26,174 nt of DNA from JBMYYE01 sp049609065 (GTDB lineage: Bacteria > Pseudomonadota > Alphaproteobacteria > Rhodobacterales > Rhodobacteraceae). The translations under genes were made by a program, and so were the position numbers. The stretch spans positions 1 through 26,174 of the forward strand of contig JBMYYE010000021.1 of the NCBI GenBank assembly GCA_049609065.1, read 5' to 3'. The notes beneath the pieces are model-generated. The model made no database searches and was not told where the DNA came from. It saw only the letters and a program-made list of their open reading frames with translations. This document shows, in pieces, positions 7,465-15,851 of the stretch. The stretch's first letter is position 1. The number at the start of each line of letters is the position of its first letter.

Positions 7465-8451
7465 ATGAACGCTCGTATTTTTCTCGCAGGATGTCTTATG
7501 GCAACATCAGTTGCCGCAGAGACGCCTGTTTTAAATGTCTATACCTATGACAGTTTCACGTCCGATTGGGGCCCTGGCCCGAAAGTCGAAGAGGCGTTCG
7601 AAGCAACCTGTGGCTGTGATTTGAAATTCACCGCAGCAGGGGATGGGGCCGCCTTACTCGCGCGGTTGCAGCTTGAAGGGGCAAAGACCGATGCGGATAT
7701 TGTGCTTGGCCTTGATAACAATCTGATGGCCAAAGCAAAAGACACGGGTCTTTTTGCCGCGCTCCCCAAAATGGATGTGACGTATTCTTTGCCACTGACA
7801 TGGAACGACACGCATTTTGCGCCTTATGACTGGGGTTATTTTTCTTTTGTCTATGACAAGACAAAACTCAAAACCGTACCAACATCCTTTACGGATTTGG
7901 CCGCATCAGATACATCCATCGTGATCCAAGATCCGCGCTCTTCTACGCCCGGTCTTGGCCTCATGATGTGGGTGAAGGATGCGTATGGCGATGAGGCGCC
8001 GAAAATTTGGTCCGATCTATCAGACAATATCGTGACCGTGTCCAAAGGCTGGTCCGAAAGTTACGGCATGTTTTTGGAAGGAGAGGCCGACATGGTCCTA
8101 TCCTACACAACATCGCCCGCCTACCATTTGATTGCTGAAGAAGATGATAGCAAAGCGGCGGCCGCCTTTGACGAAGGCCACTATATGCAGATCGAAGTCG
8201 CGGGCAAAGTTGCAGGCACGGATCAATCCGATCTTGCGGATCAATTCTTGAACTTCATGGTGTCAGACGGGTTCCAATCCCTTATTGCAACCACGAATTG
8301 GATGTATCCCGCCGTGACACCCAACGCGGGGCTCCCAAAGGGGTTTGAAACCTTGATCACGCCTAACGCGTCGCGCTTGGTGCCCATTTCGGATGCTCCC
8401 GCACTGCGCGAAGAGGCGCTCCAAGAATGGCGCGCGGCCCTATCGCGATAG
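7465..8451 (+). CDS. thiB: Thiamine ABC transporter substrate-binding protein
   Basis: A 328-residue periplasmic protein that binds thiamine (and its phosphates) and delivers it to the ThiPQ importer. A signal peptide is evident (FLAGCLMATSVAA, cleavage near residue 18-19 before ETPVLNVYTYDSF). The start of the mature protein, V-L-N-V-Y-T-Y-D-S-F, and the later IQDPRSSTPGLGLMMW and KGWSESYGMFLEGEADMVLS stretches are characteristic of ThiB/TbpA. AAAGGA at 7453-7458 precedes ATG 7465. A TPP riboswitch in the leader supports the substrate assignment. The 3' end overlaps thiP by 25 bases. Confidence 0.95.
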   Translation: MNARIFLAGCLMATSVAAETPVLNVYTYDSFTSDWGPGPKVEEAFEATCGCDLKFTAAGDGAALLARLQLEGAKTDADIVLGLDNNLMAKAKDTGLFAALPKMDVTYSLPLTWNDTHFAPYDWGYFSFVYDKTKLKTVPTSFTDLAASDTSIVIQDPRSSTPGLGLMMWVKDAYGDEAPKIWSDLSDNIVTVSKGWSESYGMFLEGEADMVLSYTTSPAYHLIAEEDDSKAAAAFDEGHYMQIEVAGKVAGTDQSDLADQFLNFMVSDGFQSLIATTNWMYPAVTPNAGLPKGFETLITPNASRLVPISDAPALREEALQEWRAALSR

Positions 8452-10001
8452 CCGCTCATAAAAATCACCACCGTGAGGCGCATTGGCTGATCCCTGCGGT
8501 GGTGGTGACGGCCCTCACCTTGGGGCCGATTTTGGTGATTGCCTTTCGCGCTCAAGGCTTTGGACGGATTGGTGTCGCGGAATTTGCCGCGCTTAAATTC
8601 ACCCTGATCCAAGCCTTTCTATCCGCCACTATTTGTATCGCGTTTGCGATCCCAACTGCGCGCGCTTTGGCACGGCGGCAGTTTTGGGGGCGGGGCGCGG
8701 TGACAATTTTGCTGGGTGCGCCGTTTATTTTGCCGGTGATCGTGGCTGTTTTGGGGTTGTTGATGATCTTTGGCCGTTCTGGTGTGGTGAGCGCGGGTCT
8801 CATGGCCTTTGGGTTTGAGCCTTTGCATATCTATGGATTGTGGGGTGTGGTGATGGCGCATGTGTTCTTTAACCTGCCCCTTGCCACGCGGTTTTTGTTG
8901 CAGGCATGGGCGTCGGTGCCTGAGGAAAATTACCGCTTGGCGGAAAGCTTGGGGCTTGATGGGCGTGATGCATTACGACAGCTTGAACGCCCTTTGATCA
9001 AAGACACGGTTCCTGGCGTATTTGTATTGATCTTTTTGTTGTGCTTGACGAGTTTTGCCGTGGTCTTAGCCCTTGGTGGCGGTCCCAAAGCCACGACGCT
9101 CGAACTCGCGATTTATGAGGCGTTCCAATATGAATTTGACCTCGGCCAAGCAGCGGTTCTGGCGCTGTTGCAATTCGTGCTTTGTCTTGGCGTGGCGATT
9201 GTTGGGTTGAAATTTGGATTGCCCAACGTGTCAAATAGGCCGCTTCTGGCGCGCGGTGTGCGGGGCCTCTTTCAAAGCGGGTGGAGCAAAGGTTTAGATG
9301 CCCTGTTGATTGCGGCTGTGTCGGGGTTCTTGATCTTGCCAATGGCCGCGATTTTCATGCGTGGCGCGGCGGAGGTTTTCAGCCTTCCTAGTGTCGTCTG
9401 GGAGGCCGCGTTGAATTCTCTCGTGATCGCGGTGCTCTCGACGGGGGGTGTGTTTTTACTGGCGCTTCCAATTGCCTATAGCGCGGGCGGTGGGCTTCGC
9501 GCGGTGGAACCTATTGGCTTTTTTAGCCTCGCGGTGTCGCCATTGGTGGTGGGTACGGGATTGTTCATTGTGATTTTCCCCATGGCAAAGCCCCAAGATT
9601 TCGCACTCCCGATTACGGCATTGGTGAACGGCGTGATGGTGTTGCCATTTGTGTTGCGGATTTTGGTTCCTGACATGCGGATGTTGCGCGACGATTATGA
9701 TCGGTTGAGCCGCGCATTGGGAGTGCGGCGTGGGACGTGGCTGCGCGTGGTGGCGTTTCCACGCCTGCGTCCGGCGCTTGGATTTTCGGCGGGGCTGTCA
9801 ATGGCGTTTTCCTTGGGGGATTTGGGGATCGTTGCGCTTTTTGCGGACCCAGATTTTGCCACTTTGCCGTTGATGCTCTACCGTTTGATGGCGGCATATA
9901 AAATGGAAGCGGCCTCAGGCGCGGCGGTGCTTTTGCTTATGCTGGCGCTTTTGGTGTTTTGGCTGTTTGATCTTTGGGGGCGGCGCAATGTTGAAGCTTG
10001 A
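8427..10001 (+). CDS. thiP: Thiamine ABC transporter permease
   Basis: A 524-residue inner-membrane permease formed by two fused halves of about six helices each, as usual for ThiP and Fe3+-type transporters. Each half carries an ATPase-coupling EAA loop: E-N-Y-R-L-A-E-S-L-G-L-D-G near residue 170 and D-Y-D-R-L-S-R-A-L-G-V-R-R-G near 425. ATG 8427 lies inside the end of thiB; the long overlap suggests translational coupling, and no better start exists before the first membrane helix. thiQ overlaps its end by 14 bases. The three genes form one riboswitch-controlled operon. Confidence 0.94.
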   Translation: MARGPIAIAAHKNHHREAHWLIPAVVVTALTLGPILVIAFRAQGFGRIGVAEFAALKFTLIQAFLSATICIAFAIPTARALARRQFWGRGAVTILLGAPFILPVIVAVLGLLMIFGRSGVVSAGLMAFGFEPLHIYGLWGVVMAHVFFNLPLATRFLLQAWASVPEENYRLAESLGLDGRDALRQLERPLIKDTVPGVFVLIFLLCLTSFAVVLALGGGPKATTLELAIYEAFQYEFDLGQAAVLALLQFVLCLGVAIVGLKFGLPNVSNRPLLARGVRGLFQSGWSKGLDALLIAAVSGFLILPMAAIFMRGAAEVFSLPSVVWEAALNSLVIAVLSTGGVFLLALPIAYSAGGGLRAVEPIGFFSLAVSPLVVGTGLFIVIFPMAKPQDFALPITALVNGVMVLPFVLRILVPDMRMLRDDYDRLSRALGVRRGTWLRVVAFPRLRPALGFSAGLSMAFSLGDLGIVALFADPDFATLPLMLYRLMAAYKMEAASGAAVLLLMLALLVFWLFDLWGRRNVEA

Positions 10002-10686
10002 AAATGTGGTTTTGCAAAAGGGAACGTTTTCGCTGTCGGCGGAGGTTGCTTTTGCCAAAGGATCAAAAACCGCAATCATCGGTCCGTCAGGGGCGGGGAA
10101 ATCGACATTTTTGGATGGGGTGTCGGGTTTTTTGCCTGTGGCGTCGGGTCAGATATCATGGGATGGGCGCGAAATTACGGGTTTAAAACCCTCAGATCGC
10201 CCGATGAGCATTCTTTTTCAATCGCATAATCTTTTTGCGCATTTGTCGATTTGGGACAATGTGGCGCTTGGGTTGCGCCCCAATATGCGGCTCTCGGAGG
10301 AAGAACGCGAAAAGGTTTCATCGGTGTTGATGCAGGTGGGGTTGGCGGGGTTTGAGCTGCGCAAGCCCGGGGAAGTATCCGGAGGCCAGCAAAGCCGCGC
10401 GGCCCTTGCGCGTATTTTGGTCCAAGATCGCCCGATTGTGCTTCTTGATGAACCATTTTCGGCCTTGGGGCCTGCGTTGAAATCAGAGATGCTTTCGCTT
10501 GTTGAGACCCTTATCGGGGTGCAAAAGACGCTTTTGATGGTGACCCATGATCCAGAAGATGCGCGCGAAATTTGCGACCATGTTTTATTTGTTGATGAAG
10601 GACGCGCGTCGGAGGTGTTGCCAGTGGCAGCACTCAACTCAGCTGAGCATGTGAAGTTGGCGCAATATTTAGGTCGTAACGCCTAA
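9988..10686 (+). CDS. thiQ: Thiamine ABC transporter ATP-binding protein
   Basis: A 232-residue ATPase that powers thiamine uptake. Visible motifs are Walker A G-P-S-G-A-G-K-S-T (32-40), Q-loop Q78, the signature S-G-G-Q-Q-S-R (131-137), Walker B I-V-L-L-D-E-P (150-156) and the switch histidine in V-T-H-D-P. The D-loop reads S-A-L-G-P rather than the common S-A-L-D-P. ATG 9988 is used because it overlaps the thiP end and begins M-L-K-L-E-N-V-V-L as in other ThiQ proteins; the open frame extends back to 9967. No convincing terminator follows. Confidence 0.94.
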   Translation: MLKLENVVLQKGTFSLSAEVAFAKGSKTAIIGPSGAGKSTFLDGVSGFLPVASGQISWDGREITGLKPSDRPMSILFQSHNLFAHLSIWDNVALGLRPNMRLSEEEREKVSSVLMQVGLAGFELRKPGEVSGGQQSRAALARILVQDRPIVLLDEPFSALGPALKSEMLSLVETLIGVQKTLLMVTHDPEDAREICDHVLFVDEGRASEVLPVAALNSAEHVKLAQYLGRNA

Positions 10687-10763
10687 ACTTCGGCAAATGC
10701 GTTGCTACGTTTTGCGAATCCATCAAATTTGATAGAAATTTGGCAAATTTGCTCTGTCTGATG

Positions 10764-10792
10764 CTTGCAGGGCGCAATTCCCGTGCCTATAT
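10764..10792 (+). promoter_or_regulatory. RpoH (sigma-32) heat-shock promoter of dnaK
   Basis: CTTGCA (10764-10769) and CTATAT (10787-10792) are 17 bases apart. CTTG...CTATAT is the heat-shock promoter pattern known for alphaproteobacterial RpoH. Transcription would begin near 10799, about 106 bases before the dnaK start. Upstream, three copies of AAATTTG (10725, 10736 and 10745) are spaced 9-11 bases apart. Confidence 0.7.
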
Positions 10793-10804
10793 GTCCATCG
10801 AACC

Positions 10805-10828
10805 AAGATTGGATTGAACTCCAATCTT
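10805..10828 (+). repeat. Perfect inverted repeat in the dnaK leader
   Basis: AAGATTGGA (10805-10813) and TCCAATCTT (10820-10828) are exact reverse complements around a 6-base loop. If the heat-shock promoter starts near 10799, this hairpin forms at the very 5' end of the dnaK mRNA. No T-run follows, so it is not a terminator. Confidence 0.75.
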
Positions 10829-10904
10829 CATTGGGATAAGAGCGCATTTGCCTCACGCATTGGGAGTGCGCTTGTGAAATCGCCTAAAGAAAAGGGTAAT
10901 AAAT

Positions 10905-12827
10905 ATGGCTAAAGTCATTGGTATTGATCTCGGAACCACCAACTCTTGTGTGGCTATTATGGATGGCGCGGCTCCGCGCGTAATTGAAAACGCAGAAGGT
11001 GCGCGCACAACGCCATCTATTGTTGCGTTTACAGATGATGAACGTCTGGTGGGTCAGCCTGCAAAACGTCAAGCGGTGACAAACCCGGATAACACCATTT
11101 TTGGTGTGAAACGTTTGATCGGCCGTCGTGCAGATGACAAACATCTCGAAAAAGATAAAAAGAACCTTCCATTTGCAGTTGTCGATGGCGGCAATGGGGA
11201 TGCATGGGTTGAAGCCAAAGGTGAAAAATATTCACCTGCGCAAATCTCTGCGTTTATCCTTGGCAAAATGAAAGAAACCGCTGAGAGCTATCTCGGCGAA
11301 GAAGTGACACAAGCTGTGATCACTGTGCCTGCGTATTTCAACGATGCACAGCGCCAAGCAACCAAAGACGCGGGTAAAATCGCAGGTCTTGAAGTGCTTC
11401 GTATTATCAACGAACCAACAGCGGCTGCGCTTGCTTATGGTCTTGATAAAAAAGAAACTCAGACAATCGCGGTTTATGACCTTGGTGGCGGTACATTCGA
11501 TGTAACCATCCTCGAAATCGATGATGGTTTGTTCGAAGTGAAAGCCACAAACGGTGATACATTCTTGGGTGGTGAAGATTTCGATATGCGTATCGTGAAC
11601 TACCTCGCGGATGAGTTCAAAAAAGAAAACGGCGTTGATCTTACCAAAGACAAAATGGCGCTTCAGCGTTTGAAAGAAGCCGCTGAGAAAGCCAAAATTG
11701 AGCTTTCTTCTGCGACACAAACTGAAATCAACCAACCGTTTATTTCAATGGATCCAAACGGTGGTCAGCCTTTGCACCTCGTGTTGAAACTCACACGTGC
11801 GAAGCTTGAAAGCTTGGTTGGTGATTTGATCAAAGCATCTATTAAGCCGTGCCAAGCGGCCCTTAAAGATGCGGGCGTGACCGTGGGTGATATCGATGAG
11901 GTTGTCCTCGTTGGTGGTATGACACGTATGCCTAAAGTGATCGAAGAAGTGTCTAAATTCTTTGGCCAAGAGCCAAACAAAGGTGTGAACCCTGACGAAG
12001 TTGTGGCCTCTGGTGCGGCAATTCAAGCGGGCGTTTTGCAAGGCGATGTGAAAGACGTTGTGTTGCTTGACGTGACACCATTGTCCTTGGGGATCGAAAC
12101 TTTGGGTGGCGTGTTTACACGTTTGATTGATCGCAACACGACAATCCCAACCAAGAAATCCCAAGTGTTTTCAACCGCTGAAGACAACCAAAACGCGGTG
12201 ACAATTCGCTGTTTCCAAGGGGAACGTGAAATGGCTGCGGATAACAAAATCCTCGGTCAGTTCAACCTCGAAGAAATTCCACCAGCGCCACGCGGTTTGC
12301 CACAAATCGAAGTGACTTTTGACATTGACGCAAACGGTATCGTATCCGTCGGCGCCAAAGATAAAGGCACAGGCAAAGAGCAAAAGATCACGATCCAAGC
12401 CTCTGGCGGTTTGTCCGATGATGAGATCGATCAAATGGTACGTGATGCCGAAGACAACGCAGAAGCGGACAAAGAACGCAAAGAGTTGATCGAAGCACGC
12501 AACCAAGCCGAAGGCCTCATCCATGGGACAGAAAAATCCATGGAAGAGCATAGCGATAAGGTTGATCCAACCACAATCGAAGCCATCGAATTGGCCATCG
12601 TTGCGTTGAAAGACACCCTTGATAAAGACGACGCAACTGCGGAGCAAATCAAGGCTGGCACACAAAACGTAACCGAAGCTGCGATGAAACTCGGTGAAGC
12701 GATTTACAAATCCGAAGCCGAAAACGCAGGCGACGGTGATGCACCAGCTGACGAAGACATGGCAGGTGTGGATGACGATATCGTTGATGCCGATTTCGAA
12801 GATCTTGATGGCGACGACAAGCGCTAA
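10905..12827 (+). CDS. dnaK: Molecular chaperone DnaK (Hsp70)
   Basis: A 640-residue cytosolic Hsp70 that binds exposed hydrophobic peptide segments in an ATP-driven cycle with DnaJ and GrpE. The nucleotide-binding domain shows the three Hsp70 signatures: I-G-I-D-L-G-T-T-N-S-C near the N-terminus, V-Y-D-L-G-G-G-T-F-D-V-T in the middle, and V-L-V-G-G-M-T-R-M-P-K. The substrate-binding domain follows the D-V-T-P-L-S-L-G-I-E-T linker region, and the C-terminus is acidic (VDDDIVDADFEDLDGDDKR), as expected. Length is typical. An RpoH-type promoter lies upstream and dnaJ lies 67 bases downstream beyond a terminator; grpE is not here. Long minus-strand open frames across it are coding-bias shadows. 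Confidence 0.99.
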   Translation: MAKVIGIDLGTTNSCVAIMDGAAPRVIENAEGARTTPSIVAFTDDERLVGQPAKRQAVTNPDNTIFGVKRLIGRRADDKHLEKDKKNLPFAVVDGGNGDAWVEAKGEKYSPAQISAFILGKMKETAESYLGEEVTQAVITVPAYFNDAQRQATKDAGKIAGLEVLRIINEPTAAALAYGLDKKETQTIAVYDLGGGTFDVTILEIDDGLFEVKATNGDTFLGGEDFDMRIVNYLADEFKKENGVDLTKDKMALQRLKEAAEKAKIELSSATQTEINQPFISMDPNGGQPLHLVLKLTRAKLESLVGDLIKASIKPCQAALKDAGVTVGDIDEVVLVGGMTRMPKVIEEVSKFFGQEPNKGVNPDEVVASGAAIQAGVLQGDVKDVVLLDVTPLSLGIETLGGVFTRLIDRNTTIPTKKSQVFSTAEDNQNAVTIRCFQGEREMAADNKILGQFNLEEIPPAPRGLPQIEVTFDIDANGIVSVGAKDKGTGKEQKITIQASGGLSDDEIDQMVRDAEDNAEADKERKELIEARNQAEGLIHGTEKSMEEHSDKVDPTTIEAIELAIVALKDTLDKDDATAEQIKAGTQNVTEAAMKLGEAIYKSEAENAGDGDAPADEDMAGVDDDIVDADFEDLDGDDKR

Positions 12828-12843
12828 GATCATCTGATATTTG

Positions 12844-12874
12844 AAACCGGCCTGACACCATCAGGCCGGTTTTA
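12844..12874 (+). terminator. Terminator between dnaK and dnaJ
   Basis: AAACCGGCCTGA (12844-12855) pairs perfectly with TCAGGCCGGTTT (12861-12872) over a 5-base loop, with the stem running into TTTT. Such an intercistronic hairpin would lower dnaJ expression relative to dnaK or define separate 3' ends. Confidence 0.85.
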
Positions 12875-12894
12875 TCTTTCCGAAAGGATAGACT

Positions 12895-14049
12895 ATGGCA
12901 AAACGTGATTATTACGAAATATTAGGCGTGTCTAAGGGCGCGACGGATGCGGAAATCAAGAAGGCCTATCGCCAAAAGGCGAAGGAATTCCATCCCGATC
13001 GTAATGCAGATAATCCCAACGCTGAAGATCAATTCAAAGAAGCCAACGAAGCGTATGAAATTCTAAAGGATGCTGAAAAAAAGGCAGCCTATGACCGTTA
13101 TGGTCATGCCGCGTTCGAAGGCGGCATGGGCGGCGGCCATCCTGGTGGTGGTTTTGGCGGCGGTCAGGGTGACTTTGGTTCTGCCTTTTCTGACATCTTT
13201 GAGGACCTTTTTGGCGGCGGTGGCGGCGGCGGATTTGGCGGAGGTGCACGCAATCGGGCAACCCGCGGTTCGGATCTGCGCTATAACCTTCGTGTGACAC
13301 TAGAAGAGGCCTATTCAGGTTTGCAAAAAACCATCACTGTGCCGACCTCGGTTGCATGTGATGGCTGCAATGGAACGGGTGCGGAAAGTGGCGCAGAACC
13401 GACAACATGTCCGACCTGTTCCGGCATGGGTAAAGTGCGCGCACAGCAAGGGTTCTTTACCGTTGAGCGCACATGTCCAACCTGTAACGGCCAAGGCCAA
13501 ATGATCAAAGATCCGTGCAAAAAATGTCACGGCCAAGGGCGTATTGAAAAAGAACGTTCGCTGTCTGTAAACATCCCTGAGGGTGTCGAAACGGGCACAC
13601 GTATTCGCCTCTCTGGCGAAGGCGAAGCGGGGCTTCGTGGTGGTCCGGCGGGGGATCTCTATATCTTTATCGAGGTCCGCCCCCATGCGATTTTTGAACG
13701 TGAAGGTGATCATTTGCACTTCCGTGTGCCGGTTGATTTCACAACAGCTGCTTTGGGTGGGGATATCGAAGTTCCGACCATTGACGGTGGCCGTACCCGT
13801 GTGAAAATCCCACAAGGGAGCCAATCTGGCCGTCAAATGCGATTGAAGCATAAGGGCATGCCAGCACTTCGCTCAGGCCCCCAAGGTGATATGTATATCG
13901 AACTTGGTGTCGAAACCCCTGTGAATTTGACAAAGCGACAAAAGGAAATCCTACGGGAATTTTCAGAAATTGAGGCGGACAATCATCCAGAGGGTGATAG
14001 CTTCTTCAACAAAGTCAAAAAATTCTGGGATGGCGTCAAAAGCGCCTAA
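12895..14049 (+). CDS. dnaJ: Molecular chaperone DnaJ (Hsp40)
   Basis: A 384-residue co-chaperone that delivers substrates to DnaK and stimulates its ATPase. The N-terminal J domain has the essential H-P-D triad (33-35). A Gly/Phe-rich linker spans roughly 77-117. Four zinc-binding repeats follow: C-D-G-C-N-G-T-G (from 155), C-P-T-C-S-G-M-G (172), C-P-T-C-N-G-Q-G (194) and C-K-K-C-H-G-Q-G (208). The two beta-sandwich C-terminal domains complete a full-length type I DnaJ. An AAAGGA site precedes ATG 12895. It follows dnaK and is closed by its own terminator. Confidence 0.98.
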   Translation: MAKRDYYEILGVSKGATDAEIKKAYRQKAKEFHPDRNADNPNAEDQFKEANEAYEILKDAEKKAAYDRYGHAAFEGGMGGGHPGGGFGGGQGDFGSAFSDIFEDLFGGGGGGGFGGGARNRATRGSDLRYNLRVTLEEAYSGLQKTITVPTSVACDGCNGTGAESGAEPTTCPTCSGMGKVRAQQGFFTVERTCPTCNGQGQMIKDPCKKCHGQGRIEKERSLSVNIPEGVETGTRIRLSGEGEAGLRGGPAGDLYIFIEVRPHAIFEREGDHLHFRVPVDFTTAALGGDIEVPTIDGGRTRVKIPQGSQSGRQMRLKHKGMPALRSGPQGDMYIELGVETPVNLTKRQKEILREFSEIEADNHPEGDSFFNKVKKFWDGVKSA

Positions 14050-14069
14050 TCCTTGATCAATATTTACGA

Positions 14070-14098
14070 AAACGCCCTTATCTCGTATAAGGGCGTTT
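14070..14098 (+). terminator. Terminator after dnaJ
   Basis: AAACGCCCTTAT (14070-14081) and ATAAGGGCGTTT (14087-14098) form a perfect 12-base-pair stem with a 5-base loop. The T residues are within the stem and the tail (CTGCATTC) is only mildly T-rich. Confidence 0.75.
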
Positions 14099-14118
14099 CT
14101 GCATTCTAGGTGAGACAC

Positions 14119-15804
14119 ATGGAAACACATCGTTCTGAACTTCTGATGCCTGCTGGCAATCTTCGAAAACTCAAAATGGCAGTGCTGTACGGCGCGGATG
14201 CTGTGTATCTCGGCACGCCGGATATGTCGCTTCGGACGAAGTCACAATTTTCACTGGAAGATGTAATCGAAGGCGTTAATTTTTGTCATGCACATGGACG
14301 TCGTGCCTATCTCACGCTCAATTTATTTAGCCATAACAAAGACATCCCGAAGCTTGAAGAATATATCAATACGGTTCGTACGGTGAAGCCAGATGGGCTT
14401 ATCATCGCGGATCCGGGCATTTTTCAATATGTGAAAACCCACGCACCTGAATTGCCTTTGCACATTTCGACCCAAGCCAATATTTGTTCATGGCTTTCGG
14501 TGAAGTTTTGGGAAGAGCAGGGGGCGGAGCTCTGTGTTCTTGCACGTGAAGTGTCCTATCCTGAACTCGCTGAGATTCGCGAAATGTGCCCTGACATTAA
14601 GCTCGAAGCCTTCGTGCATGGTGCGATGTGTATGACCTATTCTGGACGGTGTTTGTTGTCGAACTTCATGGCGGAACGTGGCGCGAACCAAGGCAACTGC
14701 GCCAATTCGTGCCGTTGGAATTACAAATTCCACCTGCGCCTCAAAGATGGGACTATCCAAGAATTAAATGTTGATGAAGACAATGTTGAAATGTTCGACT
14801 TCCTCCTTGAAGAAGGCGTTCGCCCAGGTGAGTTTTTGCCAATTGAGGAAGATGAGCGCGGGTCCTACATCCTAAATTCACGTGATCTTTGCATCATGCC
14901 AAAACTTGATGACTATCTGAAAATTGGCGTTGATAGCCTGAAAGTCGAAGGGCGCGGCAAGTCGGAATACTATTGTGCGATTGTGGCACGCGCGTACCGC
15001 ATGGCAATTGATGATTACTATAAGGACCCTGAAAATTGGGATCCAAAGCCTTATATGAAAGAGCTCGAAACTGTTGGGAACCGTGGCTATACGCTCGCGT
15101 TTCATCATGGGCGATTGACCAATTTGGCCCATGACTATGAGCAAACGGCATCGATTGCGCAGTTTGAATATGCAGGCGTTGTGACCGAAGTGACCGAGGA
15201 TGCCTTCCATGTTGAAGTGAAAAACAAGCTGGAAGCCGGAGAAGTGCTAGAATTCATTTCACCGATCGCGCGCGAAACGGTTTTGCTGCGGATGTATGAT
15301 TTCGAAATCATCGGAAAATCCGATCGCCAAGAGGTCGTGCATGGATCAACAAAATCCATCCTTCGCATTCCGTTTGAGATGTTCGATCATGAGGATCTTG
15401 ATCAATTGAAGGCCGAGTTCCCAATCTACACCGTGCTGCGCAAAGAACGCGCCTTGACGGATGAACAATGGAAACGCATTAAATTTGACCGCCTCACACA
15501 AACGATGGAAATCAAGCAAGACGAAAACATCGCGCTCTATGAGCGACGCCGTGATGCGCTTGCCAAAGCCATTGATGATGGGGGTATTGAGCGCCGTTTT
15601 AAAACCAACCGCAAAGGCACCGATGGCTGTTGTGGGAAAGGCTGCAACGGGTGTTTGATGTTCTGGGAAGACCCGATTTATGAGAAAGCGCGCCTCGCGG
15701 TTGAAAAACGCAAACAAGGTGAGCAGCTCACACGGGCGGAAGCCGCTGAACTAAAGCTCGCTCAAGGTGAAATAGAAATACCAGGTTTATCAGCAGCAGA
15801 ATAA
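14119..15804 (+). CDS. trhP: U32 family protein, probable tRNA U34 hydroxylase TrhP (YegQ-like)
   Basis: A 561-residue member of the 'peptidase U32' family. Close relatives act in tRNA uridine-34 5-hydroxylation rather than as proteases. The U32 signature E-A-F-V-H-G-A-M-C-M-T-Y-S-G-R-C-L-L-S is intact. Four cysteines (C171, C178, C194, C198) match the positions that hold an iron-sulfur cluster in characterised U32 proteins such as UbiU/UbiV. Similarity to E. coli YegQ runs through I-L-N-S-R-D-L and L-K-V-E-G-R-G-K-S. It is about 100 residues longer than YegQ, and the extra C-terminus carries C504-C505-x3-C509-x2-C512. Start ATG 14119 has AGGTG at 14108-14112; a GTG three codons earlier is also in frame. 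Assignment to TrhP rather than another U32 branch is probable, not certain. Confidence 0.8.
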   Translation: METHRSELLMPAGNLRKLKMAVLYGADAVYLGTPDMSLRTKSQFSLEDVIEGVNFCHAHGRRAYLTLNLFSHNKDIPKLEEYINTVRTVKPDGLIIADPGIFQYVKTHAPELPLHISTQANICSWLSVKFWEEQGAELCVLAREVSYPELAEIREMCPDIKLEAFVHGAMCMTYSGRCLLSNFMAERGANQGNCANSCRWNYKFHLRLKDGTIQELNVDEDNVEMFDFLLEEGVRPGEFLPIEEDERGSYILNSRDLCIMPKLDDYLKIGVDSLKVEGRGKSEYYCAIVARAYRMAIDDYYKDPENWDPKPYMKELETVGNRGYTLAFHHGRLTNLAHDYEQTASIAQFEYAGVVTEVTEDAFHVEVKNKLEAGEVLEFISPIARETVLLRMYDFEIIGKSDRQEVVHGSTKSILRIPFEMFDHEDLDQLKAEFPIYTVLRKERALTDEQWKRIKFDRLTQTMEIKQDENIALYERRRDALAKAIDDGGIERRFKTNRKGTDGCCGKGCNGCLMFWEDPIYEKARLAVEKRKQGEQLTRAEAAELKLAQGEIEIPGLSAAE

Positions 15805-15805
15805 A

Positions 15806-15833
15806 AAAAGGCCCCGAAGATTCGGGGCCTTTT
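15806..15833. terminator. Bidirectional terminator between trhP and argG
   Basis: AAAAGGCCCCGAA (15806-15818) and TTCGGGGCCTTTT (15821-15833) form a strong symmetrical hairpin. The T tract on the plus strand and the A tract on the left (T tract on the minus strand) let it serve both converging genes. Confidence 0.9.
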
Positions 15834-15851
15834 CATTTATGATATATGTGC

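Noticed and set aside
10691..10716. A weak hairpin just after thiQ as a possible terminator
   Set aside because: The stem is interrupted and no T-run follows.
12171..12833. A 220-codon open frame on the minus strand across the dnaK 3' half (and a 167-codon one at 11232-11735)
   Set aside because: dnaK is certain on the plus strand. These are antisense shadows, Cys/Phe/His-rich with no recognisable domain and no ribosome binding site.
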